53,259 nt of DNA, from positions 1-53,259 of the forward strand of contig BOKF01000059.1 of assembly GCA_016860845.1 (NCBI GenBank). The letters are read 5' to 3'. This document shows, in pieces, positions 32,843 to 41,400 of this stretch (position 1 is its first letter; every line of letters starts with the position of its first letter). Under the pieces are notes generated by a model that did not search any database, was not told the DNA's origin, and saw only the letters and a list, made by a program, of their open reading frames with translations. The translations under genes were made by a program, and so were the position numbers. The DNA comes from Chloroflexota bacterium (GTDB lineage: Bacteria; Chloroflexota; Anaerolineae; 4572-78; J111).

Positions 32843-33343
32843 ATGACACAATTCAGTTATCAAATCGGCGATGAACTAAAAACCGTCACAGTCGAGCAGG
32901 CGGGCGACCGTTTTCGAGTGACCATTGGGGATAGAGTCTATGATGTTGCCGCTCGACAGCACCAGCCGGGCGAATTTGACCTGGAGGTAGAGGGCCAGCA
33001 GTGGCGCGGCTACGTGGTCAGTGACGACAGCCGGCGGTATATCGCCATTGCCGGGGAAACGTGGGTCCTGGAAGAACCTCGACCCCAGCAGCCGGGGCAG
33101 TATGGCTCCCATTCTTCCGCCGACTCCGGCCACCTGGAAGCGACCATGCCCGGCCTGGTCCGCGAGGTCTTAGCTATAGAGGGGGCAGCCGTCAAGCGCG
33201 GCGATACCCTGGTGGTGCTGGAAGCTATGAAAATGGAGCTGCGCCTCACCGCTCCCTACACCGGGCGGGTCAACCGGGTTCATTGCGCCGCCGGGCAGGT
33301 GGTCGAACGGGGGCAGAAGTTGGTGGAGTTAGAGGAAGAGTGA
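32843..33343 (+). CDS. Biotin carboxyl carrier protein
   Basis: A protein of 166 residues from ATG 32843; an upstream start would add eight unconserved residues. The N-terminal half is a beta-rich domain seen in carboxylase alpha subunits (YQIGDELKTVTVEQAGDRFR, RVYDVAARQH), and the C-terminal half is a biotinyl domain with ATMPGLVREVLAIEGAAVKR and the biotin-accepting EAMKMEL, Lys130. It shuttles carboxybiotin between the biotin carboxylase and the carboxyltransferase of this operon. It appears to be the part split off from a normal MccA-type alpha subunit. Confidence 0.92.
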   Translation: MTQFSYQIGDELKTVTVEQAGDRFRVTIGDRVYDVAARQHQPGEFDLEVEGQQWRGYVVSDDSRRYIAIAGETWVLEEPRPQQPGQYGSHSSADSGHLEATMPGLVREVLAIEGAAVKRGDTLVVLEAMKMELRLTAPYTGRVNRVHCAAGQVVERGQKLVELEEE

Positions 33344-33367
33344 AAGTAAATTCAGGGAAGAATGGAA

Positions 33368-33410
33368 GGCTGGAAGGTTGGGAGATTACCATTCTTCCAA
33401 TCTTCCAGCC
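33368..33410. repeat. Reiterated-word inverted repeat (GGCTGGAAG)
   Basis: GGCTGGAAGGTTGGGAG (33368-33384) pairs 15 of 17 with CTTCCAATCTTCCAGCC (33394-33410). GGAAG recurs in the flank (33355-33367). It lies between the convergent biotin carrier and E1 genes, so it may terminate both. Confidence 0.75.
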
Positions 33411-33437
33411 CATTAAAATCTAACTAAGGTAAAGAAT

Positions 33438-35894
33438 CTAAATCCCCAACCGATTCCGCCGGAGCATCTCCGCGTTTGTTTGGACGGTACTGACCTGATG
33501 GCCGGACAACGGCAGAATGCGCTCGTGGATGGTGTCAATAATCCATTCTTTCTGCGGGAAGAAAGCCTCCTCTAATTCCGCCGCCGGGGTGATCCAGTTG
33601 CGCGCGCCGACAACAGCCACCGGCCCATCCAGATAATCAAAAGCCAGTTGGCTGATATTGGAAGCCATCGTGTGCAGGAAAGAGCCGCGCTCGGAGGCAT
33701 CCGAGGCCAGCACCACTTTGCCCGTCTTTTTGACCGACTCGATAATTTTCTCGTAGTTGAGCGGGTTGATAAAACGGGCGTCAATCACCTCGGCGGAGAG
33801 GTGATACTTCTCCTCCAACTCTTTGGCCGCATCCAAAGCGCGATAGAGAGTGGACCCAATCGTCACAAGGGTCAAATCTTTGCCACTGCGACGCAGGGCC
33901 GGCTCGCCCATTTCCACTTCGTAATACTCCAGCGGCACGCCGCCTTCCACCAAAATTTCCGGCTCGGCGTAGAGACGCTGGCTTTCAAAAAAGACCACCG
34001 GGTCGGTGCCGCGCAGGGCCAGGTTGAGCATGCCTTTGGCGTCGTAAGGCGTGGCCGGGAACATCACCTTCAAGCCCGGAATGTGGGCCACAATCGAGGT
34101 CCAATCCTGGGAGTGCTGCGCCCCGTACTTGGCCCCGACCGAGACCCGCAGCACCAGCGGCATTTGCAGTACGTTGGCCGACATGGACTGCCACTTGGCC
34201 ATCTGGTTAAAGATTTCATCCCCGGCCCGGCCCATGAAATCGCAGTACATCAACTCAGCCACCACCCGGCCGCCGGACAGGGCATAGCCCACCGCCGTAC
34301 CGACAATCGCCCCCTCGGAAATGGGCGAGTTGAACAGGCGGTGATAGGGCAGGCACTCGGTCAGGCCCCGGTAGACGCTGAACGCGCCGCCCCAATCCCG
34401 ATTTTCCTCGCCGTAAGCAATCATGGTCGGGTCTTCGTAGAAGCGATGGATTAACGCCTCAAACAGAGCCTCGGCATAGGTCAAGGTTTTTAGCTTGGGC
34501 AGGGGTTTGCCGTTTTCAAGACCAAAACGAAACTTTTCCTGGGTGACTTTCAAACGGCTCTCTTCTTTTGGAATGAGCACTTCAGGTGTGCCCTCGGCCA
34601 GCCGGTCCTTGAACTGATTGAAAAACATCATCTCGCCAATCGTGTCTACCATCGTATTAACGCGGGGCGAGATATCCAGCGACGCGGCTGCTTTGAGCAC
34701 GTTGACCAGCCGGTTGGTCGCGTCCGCAGTGATGCTGTCAAGCTGTTCTTCGTCGGCGTGGCCGTTTTCCAGCAAATACTGCCGGTAATTGACCAGCGCG
34801 TCATGCTGCCGCCACAGGTCAACTTCGGTCTTATCGCGGTATGACGAAGCGTCGGAGGGCGAATGGCCGGAGAAGCGATAAGTCACCGTGTCCAGCAGGA
34901 CCGGCCCCCGGCCCGCCTCCAAAATTTTCCGCTTGCGTTCGATGGCATCGGCCACCGCCAGCGGGTTGTAACCGTCCACGCGCTCGGCGTGCATGGCCTC
35001 CGGGTTGACTCCCAGCCCCACCCGGGCCAGGATGTCGAAGCCCATCGTCTCGCCCTTGGGCTGGCCGCCCATGCCGTAAAAGTTGTTCATAAAATTGAAC
35101 AGCATCGGCGGTGCGCCGCCGATCTCTTCCGGCCAGAGGGTGCGGTACTGATCCATGGCCGCAAACATCATGCCCTCCCAGACCGGTCCACAGCCCATCG
35201 AGGCGTCGCCGATATTGGCGATGACGATCCCCGGTTTGCGGTTGACCCGCTTAAAGAGCGCCCCGCCCACGGCAATATCGCCCGAACCGCCGACAATAGC
35301 ATTGTTCGGCATCACCCCAAACGGTGGGAAGAAGGCGTGCATCGAGCCGCCCATGCCCTTGTTGAAGCCATATTCTCGGCCAAAAATCTCGGCCAGGGTG
35401 CCGTATAGAGTGTAATTGACCGCCAGCGATTTGACATCCCCCCGGCTAAACGGCTCAACTACCCGCAGCGTCGCCCCACCCATGTACGACTCCATAATAG
35501 TCGTCAGTTCCACTTCGCTCAGCTTCTCAATTGCCGAAAAGCTCTTGGCCAAAATCTCGCCGTGGCTGCGATGGGAACCAAAAATGAAATCCTGGGAGGT
35601 CAGATGGTAGGCTTGGCCCACCGCCGCCGACTCCTGCCCGATGGACAGGTGGGCCGGCCCTTTGTGGTTATATTCAATCCCTTCGTAAACCCCTTCCCTT
35701 TTGATACGGTCCAGCATCGTCTCAAATTCCCGGATGTAGACCATATCCCGGTAGATGCGCACCAGGTTTTCCCGGCCATACTTTTCAGCTTCCGCCTGGG
35801 GATTGGGCACGTAGGCATTAATCGGGATTTCTACGCTCTTAAGGCACCCTCTCTGCCGGGCTTCGGTGGGGTCAATGGTGATTAGCTTTGTCAT
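33438..35894 (-). CDS. 2-oxoacid dehydrogenase E1, alpha and beta subunits fused
   Basis: A protein of 818 residues. Residues about 45-430 are the E1 alpha part with the thiamine-diphosphate motif ([20 protein letters not shown] running to an Asn-Asn pair in [13 protein letters not shown]) and the phosphorylation-loop region [14 protein letters not shown]. Residues about 490-818 are the E1 beta part ([83 protein letters not shown]). A linker of about 60 residues joins them. It decarboxylates a 2-oxoacid and passes the acyl group to lipoyl-E2, encoded 16 bases upstream. Substrate (pyruvate, branched-chain oxoacid or acetoin) is undetermined; a branched-chain substrate would fit the methylcrotonyl-type carboxylase next door. 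Confidence 0.9.
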   Translation of the reverse strand: MTKLITIDPTEARQRGCLKSVEIPINAYVPNPQAEAEKYGRENLVRIYRDMVYIREFETMLDRIKREGVYEGIEYNHKGPAHLSIGQESAAVGQAYHLTSQDFIFGSHRSHGEILAKSFSAIEKLSEVELTTIMESYMGGATLRVVEPFSRGDVKSLAVNYTLYGTLAEIFGREYGFNKGMGGSMHAFFPPFGVMPNNAIVGGSGDIAVGGALFKRVNRKPGIVIANIGDASMGCGPVWEGMMFAAMDQYRTLWPEEIGGAPPMLFNFMNNFYGMGGQPKGETMGFDILARVGLGVNPEAMHAERVDGYNPLAVADAIERKRKILEAGRGPVLLDTVTYRFSGHSPSDASSYRDKTEVDLWRQHDALVNYRQYLLENGHADEEQLDSITADATNRLVNVLKAAASLDISPRVNTMVDTIGEMMFFNQFKDRLAEGTPEVLIPKEESRLKVTQEKFRFGLENGKPLPKLKTLTYAEALFEALIHRFYEDPTMIAYGEENRDWGGAFSVYRGLTECLPYHRLFNSPISEGAIVGTAVGYALSGGRVVAELMYCDFMGRAGDEIFNQMAKWQSMSANVLQMPLVLRVSVGAKYGAQHSQDWTSIVAHIPGLKVMFPATPYDAKGMLNLALRGTDPVVFFESQRLYAEPEILVEGGVPLEYYEVEMGEPALRRSGKDLTLVTIGSTLYRALDAAKELEEKYHLSAEVIDARFINPLNYEKIIESVKKTGKVVLASDASERGSFLHTMASNISQLAFDYLDGPVAVVGARNWITPAAELEEAFFPQKEWIIDTIHERILPLSGHQVSTVQTNAEMLRRNRLGI

Positions 35895-35910
35895 GGTATT
35901 TTCCTCTTAT

Positions 35911-37281
35911 TTATAGAGCCAGTAACAGTTCGATCTGCGCCAGCCCCTGGGCTAACGCCTGCAAAAAACGAGCGGCGGGCGCGCCGTCAACAACCTGATG
36001 ATTAATGGTCAGCGACAGGCCGAGATGCGGGATAAACTGCACCTCGCTGTCACGCTCAACCGGCTTCAAATTGATATTTCCCACCCCCAAAATCCCCACC
36101 TGGGGGGCGTTCAAAACCGGGGTAAAACTCTCGATCCCAAAACTGCCCAGGTTGGTCACTGTAAAGGTGCCGCCGTTCATTTCGTCCGCGGAAATGGTGC
36201 TATCGAGACAGGCAGCCGCCAGCCGTTTGGCTTCCTGGGCGATCTCTTTCAGGCTGAGGGTATTAGCCCGGCGGATAACCGGCACCATCAGGCCGCGCGG
36301 CGTATCCACGGCCAGGCCCAGGTGGACATTTTTGTATTGGGAAATTACGTCGTCGCTAAAGGTGGCGTTAAGCTCAGGAAATTGGGGTAAGGTCCGCGAG
36401 ACCGCCAGGAGCAGGAGGTCATTGATCGTCACCTGGCGCAGGCCCAATGTCTCGGCGCTCTCTTTCAGCCGCTTCCGGTAGGCCAACAGGGCCGCGGCAT
36501 CGGCAGAGGCGTTGAGCGTGAGTTGGGCCGTGGTTTGCAAAGAGTTCAACATGCGGGTGGCAATGACCTTGCGGATACCTTTGACCGGGATCGCTCGCAT
36601 CTCATCTTCAACCGCAGCAGGAGTCACCACCGGAGCGGGAACGTCCGGTTGAGCGGCGACAGCTTGCAAATCATCGGCCATAATCCGGCCTCTCACCCCG
36701 GAACCGTGGTCAGGTACCTGGAAGCCCCCCTGTGCTGCCATAGATTTAGCCAGCGGCGTCATGACCGGTTTCTGGGCCAGCGCAGCCTGCACATCCCGCT
36801 CGATAATCCGTCCGGCAGGACCGCTGCCCGCCAGACTGACCAGGGCCAGCCCTTTTTGTTTGGCCAAGTTTCTGGCCCGCGGTGATATTCCCACTGCTGC
36901 ATTCGCCGCTGTTTCGACAGCTTTTGTCAGGGCGGTTTCCGGCACTTTCGCTTGGTTGCCTACCTCAACCGCTGTTTGGACTGGTTCAGCAGCAGAATCC
37001 TTGTCTTTGGCTCCAGCCGGCCGTAGGCTGCTGATATCTTCGCCCGGCTGGCCGATTGCGGCGATATTGGTCAAGACTGGAACATCATCGCCCGCCTCAA
37101 AAAATAGAGCCAGGACAGTACCGGCGGCAGGGCTTTCGACCTCGACCAGGGCCTTGTCGGTCTCCACTTCGGCCAGGATTTCTCCCGCCGTTACCTGATC
37201 CCCAACGTCTTTCTTCCAGCCGACGATCAGACAGCTCTCGACCGACTGGCCTTGTTTGGGCATAACAACTGCGGTTGCCAT
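35911..37281 (-). CDS. 2-oxoacid dehydrogenase E2, dihydrolipoamide acyltransferase
   Basis: A protein of 456 residues. Residues 1-80 form one lipoyl domain with the modified lysine in [10 protein letters not shown] (Lys43). Two peripheral-subunit-binding motifs follow: [20 protein letters not shown] with [13 protein letters not shown], and [20 protein letters not shown] with [11 protein letters not shown]. Normally there is one, which binds E3 or E1. The catalytic domain (about 230-456) ends with the chloramphenicol-acetyltransferase-like motif [13 protein letters not shown], containing the catalytic His and Asp. Linkers are Ala/Pro/Val-rich. It forms the core of the complex with the fused E1 downstream; no E3 gene is in the window. 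Confidence 0.92.
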   Translation of the reverse strand: MATAVVMPKQGQSVESCLIVGWKKDVGDQVTAGEILAEVETDKALVEVESPAAGTVLALFFEAGDDVPVLTNIAAIGQPGEDISSLRPAGAKDKDSAAEPVQTAVEVGNQAKVPETALTKAVETAANAAVGISPRARNLAKQKGLALVSLAGSGPAGRIIERDVQAALAQKPVMTPLAKSMAAQGGFQVPDHGSGVRGRIMADDLQAVAAQPDVPAPVVTPAAVEDEMRAIPVKGIRKVIATRMLNSLQTTAQLTLNASADAAALLAYRKRLKESAETLGLRQVTINDLLLLAVSRTLPQFPELNATFSDDVISQYKNVHLGLAVDTPRGLMVPVIRRANTLSLKEIAQEAKRLAAACLDSTISADEMNGGTFTVTNLGSFGIESFTPVLNAPQVGILGVGNINLKPVERDSEVQFIPHLGLSLTINHQVVDGAPAARFLQALAQGLAQIELLLAL

Positions 37282-37340
37282 AACTGTGTTACCTCAATGG
37301 GGTAGATTAACTTGATAAATGTGTTTAATGATCTCTAAAA

Positions 37341-37393
37341 CGTAAGGCGTAAAACGTAAGGAATAAGAAGACATTTACGCATTACCTTACACG
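37341..37393. repeat. Reiterated-word inverted repeat (CGTAAGG/CGTAAAA)
   Basis: The left side (37341-37361) repeats CGTAAGG, CGTAAAA, CGTAAGG. The right side (37372-37393) is a bulged complement (TTTACGC, then ACCTTACACG). The DeoR stop codon lies inside the right side. It separates DeoR from the E2 gene on the same strand. Confidence 0.6.
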
Positions 37394-38163
37394 ACGACGA
37401 TTTCAATCCCCGCTGCTCGTACCCGCTCCATCAAATCCGCCGGGGCGTGTTCATCGGTAATGACGGTATCAATTTGATCCGGCCGGGCAAAAGAGGCCAG
37501 ACCCACCCGGCCCCACTTGGTCGCATCGAGCACGGCAATGGTCTGGCGGCACATGCCGACCAGGGCACGTTTGACCTCGGCCTCGTCGGCGCTGACATCG
37601 GTCAGCCCTTCCGGCAGGTTCAGGCCATGCGCCCCAAAAAAGCCTTTTTGAATGTTGAATTTCCGCAAGAATTCCAGGCCATCTACGCCAATAAACGAAG
37701 CCGTCTCCCGCTGTAACGTTCCCCCCGACATAACCACCCTGATACTGGGTGTATCCTGCATTTCTTGAGCGACGACCAGGCTGTTGGTGATGATGGTCAA
37801 ATGGCGGTGATTCTTGAGGTGCGGCACAATCGCCAGGACCGTGCTGCTACTGTCGAGAAAGATGGCATCGCCGTCGAGGACCAGGGCTGCTCCGGCTTGA
37901 CCAATCCGGCTTTTTTCCTGGACCTGCCGCTGCCGGCGTAGAGCCAAGGCCAACTCGTACATATTGCCGGCAGGAATGGCTCCACCGTGGGTGCGGACAA
38001 CCAGATTCTGCTCAGCCAGCGCCTGCAAATCGGCCCGGATTGTTACCTCCGACACGCCTAACTGCTGGCTCAATTCAGCCACCGATACGCGGCCCATTAA
38101 GTCAACCTGGCGCAGTATCTCCTGGCGTCTTTCTTCCAGATAGAGTTCCTTCGACCACAACAT
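37387..38163 (-). CDS. DeoR-family transcriptional regulator
   Basis: A protein of 258 residues. N-terminal winged helix ([20 protein letters not shown], then [20 protein letters not shown], then [10 protein letters not shown]) and a C-terminal DeoRC effector domain ([74 protein letters not shown]). The effector domain binds phosphorylated sugars or similar small phosphates. It is upstream of and co-directional with E2 and E1, and three TACTTT repeats with helical spacing precede its start, so it probably represses itself and perhaps the dehydrogenase genes. Confidence 0.9.
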   Translation of the reverse strand: MLWSKELYLEERRQEILRQVDLMGRVSVAELSQQLGVSEVTIRADLQALAEQNLVVRTHGGAIPAGNMYELALALRRQRQVQEKSRIGQAGAALVLDGDAIFLDSSSTVLAIVPHLKNHRHLTIITNSLVVAQEMQDTPSIRVVMSGGTLQRETASFIGVDGLEFLRKFNIQKGFFGAHGLNLPEGLTDVSADEAEVKRALVGMCRQTIAVLDATKWGRVGLASFARPDQIDTVITDEHAPADLMERVRAAGIEIVVV

Positions 38164-38182
38164 AAATAATTGTGCTTACGAG

Positions 38183-38210
38183 TACTTTACTTTTACTTTC
38201 GATTACTTTC
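38183..38210 (-). promoter_or_regulatory. Predicted DeoR operator, three TACTTT repeats
   Basis: TACTTT at 38183, TACTTTC at 38194 and TACTTTC at 38204 on the plus strand, spaced 11 and 10 bases apart, 20 to 47 bases before the DeoR start codon. Direct repeats containing CTTTC-like boxes are typical operators of this family. Confidence 0.5.
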
Positions 38211-38248
38211 ATATTAACACAAAACAAAACTCCTGTCAACCCTGAACT

Positions 38249-38400
38249 AAGTTCTGTTGATATTTCATCAAGTTACCTCGAAAACGCAGCCTTCGATACG
38301 GCTGACGCCTACTCAGGATGCGTTTTCGGGCCGATTTCGCACGCTTCGATACGCCTTGAGGTACTCAGCGTGCGAAATCGGCAAATGTCAACAGAACTTA
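38249..38400. repeat. Cloverleaf-shaped intergenic repeat, copy 2
   Basis: Outer arms 38249-38266 and 38383-38400 pair 17 of 18. Inside are hairpin 1 (CGAAAACGCA 38279-38288 with TGCGTTTTCG 38319-38328) and hairpin 2 (CCGATTTCGCACGC 38331-38344 with GCGTGCGAAATCGG 38368-38381). Both loops carry CTTCGATACG and TACTCAG, as in copy 1 at 992-1148, but every stem sequence differs from copy 1. The outer right arm contains the stop codon of the MsrQ-like gene. Confidence 0.85.
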
Positions 38401-39207
38401 ATTACGCCGAGATGGGTTGAATAGCCCGTCTTCAGCGAGAGGAGCGTAATCTTCCTGGGGGTAGGCTTCGGCGACGAGATCGTCTAAGGGAATACTCATC
38501 TCAGGCGTGTATCCCGGCGATCCGTACTGCCACGGCTTGTCGGGTACGGGCAAAGGAATGATTGGCGGCTCAGCCTGGCGCTGAGATCGCCGCAAGGCCA
38601 GTGTCTGCTTCAAGCCACGGCGCACCAGCGGGATACGCACGACCAGCAAAACGACGAGCACGGCCAGATAGACGTTTAGTTCGTAGATGGCCTGCGGGTC
38701 GTGGACCAACACTTTTTTGCTGGCGCTGGTGGCCAGGATCGCGTGCATAACGCCCACGCTGCCAGCGAGATAGACCAGCCGGTGCAGCCGCTTCCACTGC
38801 TTCCTCAGCCGGTGCATTGCCCAGCGGTTGGAGGTCAGGGCCAGCGCTGTCAGGATCAGCAACCCCAGCAAGCCGAGAGCGATATAGAGCTGGATCGGCC
38901 AGGCCAGCCAGGCCCACCCGGCCTCTTTGAGATAGACCAGCACGTGCAGAACGGCGAAGCCGAAGGCCCACAAGCCGGCCGGTTTGCGCAGGCTGATCAG
39001 GCTGCGCCAGCCGAAGTAGATATGCAGCGGCGTTATGGCCAGGCAGACCAATAGAAAGCGGATGGCCCACTTCCCGCTCTCCAATCCAGGATCAAAGGTA
39101 TCGGTGGCGTTCCAGTCCGTCCTGCCCAGGCTCACAACGAGGGTCAATACAGAACCGGCCCATAGATTGAGCGCTATCCAACGCCAGTTTGACGTTAGCC
39201 AAGCCAT
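38398..39207 (-). CDS. MsrQ/YedZ-like heme-binding membrane protein
   Basis: A protein of 269 residues with six predicted membrane helices and the ferric-reductase-like transmembrane pattern: LACLAITPLHIYFG-type helix, RKPAGLWAFGFAVLHVLVYL with a heme-ligand His, and WKRLHRLVYLAGSVGVMHAI with further histidines. In MsrPQ the protein passes quinol electrons to a periplasmic molybdopterin methionine-sulfoxide reductase, but no msrP is adjacent. The C-terminal 60 residues are an extra soluble tail rich in Pro and acidic residues, ending LFNPSRRN. GGAGAAG precedes the ATG. It may serve another periplasmic electron acceptor. Confidence 0.8.
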   Translation of the reverse strand: MAWLTSNWRWIALNLWAGSVLTLVVSLGRTDWNATDTFDPGLESGKWAIRFLLVCLAITPLHIYFGWRSLISLRKPAGLWAFGFAVLHVLVYLKEAGWAWLAWPIQLYIALGLLGLLILTALALTSNRWAMHRLRKQWKRLHRLVYLAGSVGVMHAILATSASKKVLVHDPQAIYELNVYLAVLVVLLVVRIPLVRRGLKQTLALRRSQRQAEPPIIPLPVPDKPWQYGSPGYTPEMSIPLDDLVAEAYPQEDYAPLAEDGLFNPSRRN

Positions 39208-39322
39208 AGCATCTTCTCCTATGCGGTGATCTTCTACCTATATACACCGGCTGGGTGAGAGCGGTTCCCTGGCTGATCAAACTGGCAGATAAGCAAAAAT
39301 ATGACGAGTGTGATATCCAGAA

Positions 39323-40045
39323 CTAGGCTCTGATCTCTGCCTGATGCGCCTCGACCATCTCGGCCATGCTCTTGAAACAAAAATCATACGGGGGCCTTTC
39401 GCCCGGCGGCATGGTCGCCCCGAAACCCTCCTGCCCATGCCGGCGGTAAATCCAGCAGGTCTTCAGCCCGTGGCGATTGGCCGGAACATGGTCATGAAAC
39501 AGACTTTCGGCGGTGTGCAGGATGTCGGATTTGCCAATTCCCCGGCTTTGAAGCATCGTCAGCATATAGTCGAAGTTAGCGTCGGCCGGTTTATAGCTGC
39601 CAATGTCCTCGGCTGTATAGATGGCATCAAACTCAACCCCCAGCTTGCGGTTACTGGCCGCAAAACTCTCATTATCTACGTTTGACAAAATCACGAGTTG
39701 GTAATACTGCTTGAGGTACTGGAGTGCGCCGGCCGAGTCAGGAAAGGCCGGCCAGTCCTTGATGGAGCGGCCATAGCGGAGACATTCATCCCAGCTCACG
39801 CTGAGGCCCCATGCTTCAGCCAGTCGCCGGTAAACAACGGCCAACAAATCCTGATAACGTTTGGCCGGCGTCTGGCGCTGCTGGCTCGACTCATAGCGCG
39901 CATGGGCCTCAAGGATTTCATTCCGGGTGAGTTCCCGCTCAAGCCGGTCGGTGAGAGGCGCCAATCCGGCGACCATGCCACGCTCCCAATCAATGAGCGT
40001 CCCATAACAGTCAAACGTCAATACCTTAAAGTCTGTAAGTTTCAT
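39323..40045 (-). CDS. HAD-superfamily hydrolase, haloacid dehalogenase type II
   Basis: A protein of 240 residues. Motif I is VLTFDCYGTLIDWERG with nucleophile Asp12, motif II is LVILSNVDNESFAAS, motif III is IGSYKPADANFDYML, and motif IV is ILHTAESLFHDHVPANRHGL. The IDWE and HTAESLFHDH forms are typical of a haloacid-dehalogenase-like subgroup common in proteobacteria and Chloroflexota whose real substrates are mostly unknown. Its ATG overlaps the stop of a truncated upstream gene by 3 bases, so translation probably depends on that remnant. Confidence 0.88.
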   Translation of the reverse strand: MKLTDFKVLTFDCYGTLIDWERGMVAGLAPLTDRLERELTRNEILEAHARYESSQQRQTPAKRYQDLLAVVYRRLAEAWGLSVSWDECLRYGRSIKDWPAFPDSAGALQYLKQYYQLVILSNVDNESFAASNRKLGVEFDAIYTAEDIGSYKPADANFDYMLTMLQSRGIGKSDILHTAESLFHDHVPANRHGLKTCWIYRRHGQEGFGATMPPGERPPYDFCFKSMAEMVEAHQAEIRA

Positions 40046-40182
40046 CCAACCTTGCTCCTATCAGGTTCCAAAGACACAGCCAGGGCTGCGGCAGCATGAT
40101 TTAAAGCCTCATGGGTGGCGAGATGGGTGTGATTATGCGGATTAAAATCTCCGATAATCCCAACTTTGAGGGGTTGGTTCAT
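40042..40182 (-). pseudogene. Truncated N-terminus of a CTP-synthase-like glutamine amidotransferase
   Basis: A 46-codon frame with a strong ribosome site (GGAGGAGG, 9 bases before ATG 40182). It begins MNQPLKVGIIGDFNPHNHTH, LATHEALNHAAAALAVSLEP, which looks like the start of stand-alone glutamine amidotransferases related to CTP synthase (KIGIIGDF, Asn/His-rich turn, THxAxxxAL helix). After that the frame loses similarity and ends with TGA inside the HAD start codon. About 200 residues, including the catalytic Cys and His, are missing, so this is a deletion remnant, now acting at most as a leader for the HAD gene. Confidence 0.6.
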
Positions 40183-40705
40183 TTTTCTTGCCTCCTCCTA
40201 TCTGGATATGAGGATGGCCTGGCCCTTGCTTGATAACGTCTCGGCGACGGAAATCCCGGGCCGGCCAAAGGGACGCAGTTGTAATGTTTCCCCCATACTT
40301 TACCCAAATTTACACGAAAAGCCGCCAAAATTCACGCTTTTTTCCACTTCAAGCACGCTCAGTTTGATATGGTGTGAGTGTGTTTGAAGTATAGCACAGT
40401 TTTGAAAGGAAACTAAACATCCGATGATGATCAATTGAAAGGAGGAGCAGAGACAGCAGACCAGGATATTCGCTGAGAGCTGAGGCAATAGGGCAGGGTG
40501 AGCCGGGACAAAGGTTGGGGGGTTAATCCCAACCCCTGTTGGAAATCCAACCCTTAAACCTATCTTTCGGGAGATTAAAACTTGTTCGAATTGGCGTAGA
40601 CTGAACCACAACTCAGAAGCAAGAAACAATGTTGGCGTTACAAACATCACAAACCCTTCCAAAAGGGGCGATGTGCTTCACTGTCGGTGGAAGAAGAAAG
40701 GATGA
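40183..40705. other. Gene-less stretch with a twin hairpin
   Basis: No coding frame convinces in this 523-base gap between divergent genes. It contains two adjacent hairpins: GGTTGGG/CCCAACC (40513-40519 with 40528-40534) and GTTGGA/TCCAAC (40538-40543 with 40546-40551). GAAAGGA at 40696-40702 is the ribosome site of the next gene. Promoters were not clear. A short structured RNA or leader is possible. Confidence 0.4.
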
Positions 40706-41233
40706 ATGAATATGGTCTGGACACTCTTGAGCGGCGCTTTACTGATTTTCGCCTTGCGCCTGATTGAAGTTTCCATCGGCACGATCCGGACAACGATGGT
40801 TGTGCGGGGTAAACGAATCGAGGCGGCGGTCCTGGGCTTTCTGGAAGTGAGCATTTGGGTTGTCGCGGCCAGCCAGGTGATTGGCCATCTCGATACCGTT
40901 TGGAACGTCGTCGGCTATAGCGGAGGCTATGTAGTGGGGACCCTGGCCGGGATGTGGCTGGAAGGCCGGCTGGCCCTGGGCCATGTCGATATCCACATCG
41001 TCTCCGTAACCAAAGGGCTGGAGATGGCCCAAAAGGTGCGCCAGGCAGGCTACGGGGCCACCCAGCTACCCGCCCAGGGACAATCGGGTCCGGTACATTT
41101 GATTGAGGTGGTTGCGCCTCGGAAACAAGTGGCCCATCTCCTGAGCCTGGTGGATGAAGTGGATGCGACCTCGTTCGTCACGGTGACGGAAGCCCGGCAG
41201 GTCATGCATGGCTATCAGCACCTCGTTAAGTAG
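40706..41233 (+). CDS. UPF0316-family membrane protein (DUF2179-like)
   Basis: A protein of 175 residues. Three N-terminal membrane helices (LLSGALLIFALRLIEVSIGT, AVLGFLEVSIWVVAASQVIG, VVGYSGGYVVGTLAGMWLEG) are followed by a cytoplasmic DUF2179-type domain (VHLIEVVAPRKQVAHLLSLV with a final VTVTEARQV). The motif RLIEVSIGTIRTTMVVRGKR is characteristic of UPF0316. The function of the family is unknown; the soluble domain may bind a small ligand. Starts at 40702, 40706 and 40712 are close together; 40706 and 40712 are in frame. Confidence 0.85.
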   Translation: MNMVWTLLSGALLIFALRLIEVSIGTIRTTMVVRGKRIEAAVLGFLEVSIWVVAASQVIGHLDTVWNVVGYSGGYVVGTLAGMWLEGRLALGHVDIHIVSVTKGLEMAQKVRQAGYGATQLPAQGQSGPVHLIEVVAPRKQVAHLLSLVDEVDATSFVTVTEARQVMHGYQHLVK

Positions 41234-41275
41234 CCTCTGGCCTGCCACCAAGAATGAAAGTGTCTTTCTGATTAG

Positions 41276-41393
41276 AGCCGAAGGCTCTCAACTACCGAAC
41301 AAATCAGCCAGCGTGATGCCTTTGTCGAGCGCATGCTCAAATCAACCTCAGGCATGTTTGACATCTTCACCATCCACATCGGCCATAAACTAG
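41276..41393 (+). pseudogene. N-terminal fragment of a SAM-dependent methyltransferase
   Basis: The frame following a stop at 41273 reads TTEQISQRDAFVERMLKSTS then GMFDIFTIHIGHKL, resembling the first helices of class I methyltransferases common in Chloroflexota (RDAxVERLLxSTxGxFDI, then IGxRLGxY). There is no start codon, and the gene ends where the insertion sequences begin at about 41390. No continuation was found beyond 43475. Confidence 0.5.
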
Positions 41394-41400
41394 TTCTTAG

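Noticed and set aside
33648..34454. Long plus-strand open frame opposite the E1 gene
   Set aside because: Rich in His, Arg and Gln as expected for an antisense shadow; the E1 motifs on the minus strand are unambiguous.
40300..40662. Minus-strand 120-codon frame in the 40.2-40.7 kb spacer
   Set aside because: Non-protein-like composition, passes through the twin hairpin and lacks a ribosome site.
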